Part shown: in pieces, positions 60,487 to 64,000 of the stretch
How the letters are laid out: the number at the start of each line of letters is the position of its first letter
Position numbering within the stretch: the first letter of the stretch is position 1
Assembly: GCA_035318505.1 (NCBI GenBank)
Contig: DATHEQ010000351.1
Span: 1 to 64,000, forward strand
Length of the DNA stretch: 64,000 bases
Reading direction: 5' to 3'
Source of the DNA: DASWDH01 sp035318505
Lineage (GTDB): Bacteria; Myxococcota_A; Polyangia; Polyangiales; Polyangiaceae
Program-made: the position numbers and the translations under genes
The notes under the pieces: generated by a model
Seen by the model: only the letters and a program-made list of their open reading frames with translations
What the model was told of the DNA's origin: nothing
The model's database searches: none

Positions 60487-61119
60487 CTACTCCATGAGGC
60501 CGTTGGTCATGGCGTAGTGGGTGAGCTCGGAGTTGGTCTTCAGGTTCATCTTCTTCAAAATGCGCGTGCGATGCGTGCTGATGGTCTTCACGCTGAGGGC
60601 GAGCTCGCGACCAATTTGGGAAACGGTTTTGCCCGAGGCGATCATTTTGAGGATCTGAAATTCTCGGTCCGAGAGCGCCTCGTGCAGCGGACCGGTGTCG
60701 CCGCGCGCCACCGAAGACGCGAGTTTTTCGGCGACCTCGGGGGTGATGAATCGGCGCCCTTCTGCGATCCGGCGTACGGCGTCGACCAGTTTTTCGGGCG
60801 CGCTCTCTTTGGTGAGAAAGCCCGAGGCCCCGGCTTTCAAGGCGCGCACGGCATACTGTTCTTCGGAGTGGACCGTCAGAATGAGGACGGGCAGCTCGGG
60901 GCGCTCGCGTTTGATGTCCCCCAACAACTCGAGCCCGCTGCGACCCGGTATGTTGACGTCGAGCACCACCGCATCGAATCGACCTTCGAGGACTTTGGAC
61001 CACAACTCGCCGGCGGTGGCCGCTTCTCCGGCCACCTCGATGTCGCTCGTTTCTTCGAGAATCTGGCGCACGCCGCGCCGCACGACGGCGTGGTCGTCGG
61101 CGATGAGCACGCGGATCAC
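60487..61119 (-). CDS. NarL/FixJ-type response regulator
   Basis: A 210-residue two-domain regulator. The receiver has ADDHAVV, phosphoacceptor Asp55 in VVLDVNIPGRSGLEL and Lys in FLTKES. The LuxR-type helix-turn-helix (about 145-205) has LSDREFQILKMIASGKTVSQ and VKTISTHRTRILKKMNLK. Its start overlaps the stop of the PAS-GAF kinase by ATGA, so that kinase is its obvious partner. HisKA_3 kinases usually pair with NarL-type regulators, which agrees. Confidence 0.95.
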   Translation of the reverse strand: MIRVLIADDHAVVRRGVRQILEETSDIEVAGEAATAGELWSKVLEGRFDAVVLDVNIPGRSGLELLGDIKRERPELPVLILTVHSEEQYAVRALKAGASGFLTKESAPEKLVDAVRRIAEGRRFITPEVAEKLASSVARGDTGPLHEALSDREFQILKMIASGKTVSQIGRELALSVKTISTHRTRILKKMNLKTNSELTHYAMTNGLME

Positions 61120-62786
61120 GGGGCGCTCCCGGAAAGAGAGCGGTCGAGCCGGAGCGCGAGGGTCACCGTCGTGCCGCCATTCGGCCCCACGAAAACGTCG
61201 ACGTCGCCGCTCAGACGGCGCGCGCGCTCGCGAATGCCGAGCAACCCCAGCGACGTGGGGCTCTTGGCGGCGCCTTCACGGATGCCTTTGCCATTGTCGG
61301 CAACGACGAGCGACAAAACGTCTCCGCGCTTTTCGAGGTTGACGTCGACGCGCGTCGCGGCGGCATGGCGGGCCACGTTGGTGAGCGCCTCCTGGAAAAT
61401 ACGGAATACGCCCGTGGAGGCGTCCCGCGCGAGGTCGATATTCCCGACGTTGGAGCGCATGACGCACGCGACGCCCATGCGCTTTTCGAATTCCTTGGCC
61501 TGCCATTCCAAGGCCGCCACGAGACCGAGGTGGTCGAGCACACCCGGTCTTAGCTCGGCCGAGATACGCCGCACTTGCCCGATTGTTTCGTCGATGAGCT
61601 CGGACATGCCGGACATGCGTCCGCGCACCTCCGGGGCGAGCGGTCCATCGAATGCGGCCAGGCGGCGCCCGAGCCAGGCGACATCCATCTTGAGCCCGGT
61701 CATCGCCTGACCGAGCTCGTCGTGTATCTCGCGCGCGATGCCGGTGCGTTCCTCCTCGCGCGCATATTCGAGATGCGCGTTCAACGCGCCGAGCTGCTCT
61801 TCCATCTGCTTGCGCTCGATGGCGATGCCGGCGATATGCGTAGCGCGCCGGATGAGCGCCACTTCGGCATCGGGCACGGTGCACGGTTGAGCATAGTAAA
61901 GGGCAAACGTTCCGAGCACGCGCCCGTCGTTGGAAAATATCGGGCTCGACCAACAAGCCCGAAGGCCGTACCGCTCGACGACGTAGCGGTATTGCTCCCA
62001 AAGCGGGTCAGTGAGGATGTCAGAAACGAAAACGGGCCCTCGCCGATAAACCGCCGTACCGCAAGACCCGGCCGAGGGTCCGATGGGAAAGCTCGCCAAT
62101 TCTCGATTGAAGGCGGCGGGCAGGCTCGGTGCCGCGCCGACGTGCAACGTTTCGCGAACTTCGTCGTAAAGGAGAATCGAAGCCATCATTCTCGGGACCT
62201 CGTTCTCGATGGCCAGCACCAGCTTGGTCAGCGTTTTCGCGAGCGGCGCCGAGGTGGCAATGAGCTCCAGCGTTTGGTGAACGCCTTCCTCCAAGCGCTC
62301 GCGCGCCCGGCTTTCGGTCACGTCGCGGCACGTTCCGACGAGGCCGATGAAGCGGCCGCGGTCGTCGAACCGCGGCTCACCGGCGGAGTCGAGCTCGCGA
62401 ATGGATCCGTCCGGTCGCAGGATGCGTTCTCGATATTGAAATGCAGCTTGGTGCTTGACCGCTTCCGATACGGAGCGGGTCACCTTCGCGCGATCGTCCT
62501 GGTGAACGCGCGCGAGAAAACCCTCGAACGTGAGAACGCAGGATTGGGGCTCCAGACCGTAGATGCGATAGAGCTCGTCGGACCATACGACGGTGTTGGT
62601 GCTGAGCGTCCATTCCCAGCTGCCGATGTGCGTAATGCGCTGCGCCGTCGCGAGCAGCCGTTCGCTGTGCGACGCTCGGGCCTCGATCTGCGCGCGCGTC
62701 GGCGCGTGCCCCTTCGTCTTGCGCAGACCGGATTTCCGATCAATCCGCGCCGAGGGCCCCCCGGTCCGTCGCTCCCCTTTGCTCAT
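61116..62786 (-). CDS. PAS-GAF sensor histidine kinase (HisKA_3/NarX-like)
   Basis: A 556-residue soluble kinase. The PAS domain is about 45-165 (ITHIGSWEWTLSTNTVVWSD), and the GAF domain about 180-320 (SAGSCGTAVYRRGPVFVSDI). The HisKA_3 box is EEERTGIAREIHDELGQAMT with the His near 365; the ATPase has IFQEALTNVARHAAATRV and DNGKGIREGA; LGLLGIRERARRLSG is typical. ATG 62786 or GTG 62852 could be the start. Cognate regulator is the overlapping NarL-type gene. The small CxxC protein gene lies just upstream. Confidence 0.94.
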   Translation of the reverse strand: MSKGERRTGGPSARIDRKSGLRKTKGHAPTRAQIEARASHSERLLATAQRITHIGSWEWTLSTNTVVWSDELYRIYGLEPQSCVLTFEGFLARVHQDDRAKVTRSVSEAVKHQAAFQYRERILRPDGSIRELDSAGEPRFDDRGRFIGLVGTCRDVTESRARERLEEGVHQTLELIATSAPLAKTLTKLVLAIENEVPRMMASILLYDEVRETLHVGAAPSLPAAFNRELASFPIGPSAGSCGTAVYRRGPVFVSDILTDPLWEQYRYVVERYGLRACWSSPIFSNDGRVLGTFALYYAQPCTVPDAEVALIRRATHIAGIAIERKQMEEQLGALNAHLEYAREEERTGIAREIHDELGQAMTGLKMDVAWLGRRLAAFDGPLAPEVRGRMSGMSELIDETIGQVRRISAELRPGVLDHLGLVAALEWQAKEFEKRMGVACVMRSNVGNIDLARDASTGVFRIFQEALTNVARHAAATRVDVNLEKRGDVLSLVVADNGKGIREGAAKSPTSLGLLGIRERARRLSGDVDVFVGPNGGTTVTLALRLDRSLSGSAP

Positions 62787-62858
62787 GGCTCGTGGGCAGC
62801 CGTCGAGCGCCGATGCGGTCGGGCTCCCCCCGTTCTTCGCCCACCCTACCACGCCCGA

Positions 62859-63092
62859 TTACGGGCCGCGCTTGAAGGTGCTCTTGGCGTTGGCGGGGCG
62901 CGACGCTTTGTACTTGTCCCAACAGCTCGGGCACCGCCACTGCGCGGTGACAGCGCCGTTCGATCCGACCTGCCGTACCACGCGCCACCCGAAACGCATG
63001 CTCAGCAGGGTCGACGAATCTGAGTCCTCGTCGCTCGGGGGCGGCGTCGCGCCGCATCCGCAACAAGCCGGGTGTATTCGGATTTCCGTCAT
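62859..63092 (-). CDS. small CxxC/CxxC zinc-ribbon-like protein (paralogue B)
   Basis: A 77-residue protein from ATG 63092 (GTG 63119 is an alternative). It matches the protein at 21510-21749: CCGCG near residue 11, STLLSMRFGWRVVR in the middle, WRCPSCWDKYKASR towards the end. The two CxxC pairs suggest a structural zinc. The C-terminus is basic (STFKRG). It lies just upstream of the PAS-GAF kinase gene on the same strand, with no overlap, so a shared transcript is possible. Function unknown. Confidence 0.75.
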   Translation of the reverse strand: MTEIRIHPACCGCGATPPPSDEDSDSSTLLSMRFGWRVVRQVGSNGAVTAQWRCPSCWDKYKASRPANAKSTFKRGP

Positions 63093-63177
63093 GGGAACGA
63101 TGTGCGTGGCTTGGCACACCTAAACAACGGTTCCTAGCGGATTTACTTGAGCTTGTGCTCATTTTCGCTTGCGCCCA

Positions 63178-63864
63178 ATGGCCGAGTGGTCGACCGATCG
63201 CTGCATGATCGAGATCTTTTTCGACTTCATCTCCCCGTACGCGTACCTCGGCTGCTCGCGCATCCGCGCGCTCGGAGAGCGCCTCGGACAGGACATCGAA
63301 CCTCGGCCCTTGCTCTTTGCGGGCGTGCTCAACGCGCTCGGCACCAAAGGGCCGGCCGAGGTGCCGGCGCGCCGTGCCTATGTGGTGAAGAACGTCATCC
63401 GAATGGCGCACCGCGCCGGGGTGAAAATTGCACTACCACCAGCGCACCCCTTCAATCCCTTGCCGGCGCTCCGGGTCGCTGCGCTCGATGTCGATCGCGC
63501 GCTGCGCTGGCGGATCATCGACGCGCTCTTCGAAGCGACGTGGGCAGGTGGTGGCGGGATCGACGGCCCCGAAAGGGTGGCCGCGGTGCTCCGGCAATCG
63601 GGTATCGAGGAGGCGCCCCTCATGGCGCTGGCGAGCGCCCCCGAAGCGAAAGAGCGATTGCGCCGCAACACCGAAGAGGCGTTGGCGCGCGGCGCGTTCG
63701 GCGTCCCCACCATGTTCGTCAATGGAGAGATGTTCTTCGGCTTCGATTCATTTCCGGACATCGAAGCCTACGTACGCGGCGAGGATCCGGTCACCCAGCA
63801 GCTCGGCATCGTCGAGCAGTGGGCCAAGCTCCCCGTCGCGGCCGCGCGCCCCAAAGCTGGGTGA
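63178..63864 (+). CDS. DsbA-family 2-hydroxychromene-2-carboxylate isomerase-like protein
   Basis: A 228-residue kappa-class GST/isomerase-fold protein. MIEIFFDFISPYAYLGCSRI (starting at residue 10) is the hallmark N-terminal segment, with a Ser-Pro in the active site. The helical domain and FGVPTMFVNGEMFFGFDSFP (cis-Pro loop) follow. HCCA isomerases act in naphthalene breakdown with glutathione, but many relatives, including FrnE-like proteins, have other roles. ATG 63178 or 63205 could be the start. Convergent with a gene entering from the right end. Confidence 0.9.
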   Translation: MAEWSTDRCMIEIFFDFISPYAYLGCSRIRALGERLGQDIEPRPLLFAGVLNALGTKGPAEVPARRAYVVKNVIRMAHRAGVKIALPPAHPFNPLPALRVAALDVDRALRWRIIDALFEATWAGGGGIDGPERVAAVLRQSGIEEAPLMALASAPEAKERLRRNTEEALARGAFGVPTMFVNGEMFFGFDSFPDIEAYVRGEDPVTQQLGIVEQWAKLPVAAARPKAG

Positions 63865-63885
63865 GCATCGGGCACCGCGCGCCCG

Positions 63886-64000
63886 TCAGCGCGGCCAGAG
63901 CTCGGCGTGAGCGGCGGTGATGAGACCGGACAGTGAGAAGCTGTCGAAAAATTCGCGGCTGTCTTGGTCATCGCCCGCAAAACGCTCGCGCCAGGCGGCG
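63886..64000 (-). CDS. 3' end of a gene running off the window
   Basis: The minus frame from the right edge to the TGA at 63886-63888 encodes at least 37 residues, ending WRERFAGDDQDSREFFDSFS and LITAAHAELWPR. The composition looks like real protein and the length is limited by the window edge. Family not identifiable from this piece. Confidence 0.45.
   Translation of the reverse strand, partial: AAWRERFAGDDQDSREFFDSFSLSGLITAAHAELWPR

Overview
The window is a GC-rich chromosomal segment that looks myxobacterial (phylum Myxococcota, probably the Polyangia/Sorangiineae side; genus not resolved). The clues are two proteins ending in a MYXO-CTERM-like tail (Cys motif, hydrophobic stretch, Arg-rich end), many secreted lipoproteins with Gly/Ser/Thr- or Asp/Ala-rich linkers, a CbpA-type DnaJ, and dense two-component signalling. 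The lineage call is inference from protein style; there is no rRNA here to confirm it.

Layout. 1-6400: a 5'-truncated hypothetical gene; a minus-strand trio (haem-motif beta-barrel, haem-motif MYXO-CTERM protein, lipocalin); a ribose-type sugar ABC importer. 6400-20250: housekeeping genes (serS, RNase R, a VKOR-DsbA fusion, adenosine deaminase, CbpA-like DnaJ, rpoZ coupled to a methyltransferase, tyrS, a long acyl-CoA dehydrogenase, threonine synthase with a methyltransferase). 20300-31700: small and secreted proteins, among them a trypsin-like protease, Gly-rich lipoproteins, a vWA lipoprotein and a MocR regulator. 31790-32300: a decayed tyrosine recombinase, tRNA-Ser(UGA) and a hairpin. 32400-44300: a serine hydrolase, a MacA-MacB-TolC export operon, a scar made of two gene fragments, an ABC1/UbiB kinase and an alpha/beta-hydrolase lipoprotein.

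44500-57100 is the most distinctive part. Nine tightly packed minus-strand genes (54.3 kb down to 45.7 kb and including the SDR up to 55,068) read SDR dehydrogenase, RidA deaminase, enoyl-CoA hydratase, acyl-CoA dehydrogenase, Old-Yellow-Enzyme flavoprotein, aryl-CoA ligase, creatininase-family hydrolase, PaaA-type diiron protein, glutaryl-CoA dehydrogenase. Together they can be read as a CoA-thioester pathway that activates an aromatic acid, attacks the ring, removes an amino group and feeds glutaryl-CoA to crotonyl-CoA. A nitrogen-bearing aromatic acid such as an aminobenzoate is the best guess. The combination of a lone PaaA-like subunit, an OYE and a creatininase-family protein is unlike the aerobic aryl-CoA routes I know, and is my main candidate for an undescribed system. 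A metallo-beta-lactamase-fold lipoprotein and a divergent LysR regulator lie just upstream.

57100-62800 carries three histidine kinases and two response regulators. 62850-64000 has a small CxxC/CxxC protein that is a paralogue of one at 21.5 kb, a DsbA-like isomerase and the 3' end of one more gene. Long ORFs antisense to these genes are frame shadows of GC-rich coding DNA and were not annotated.
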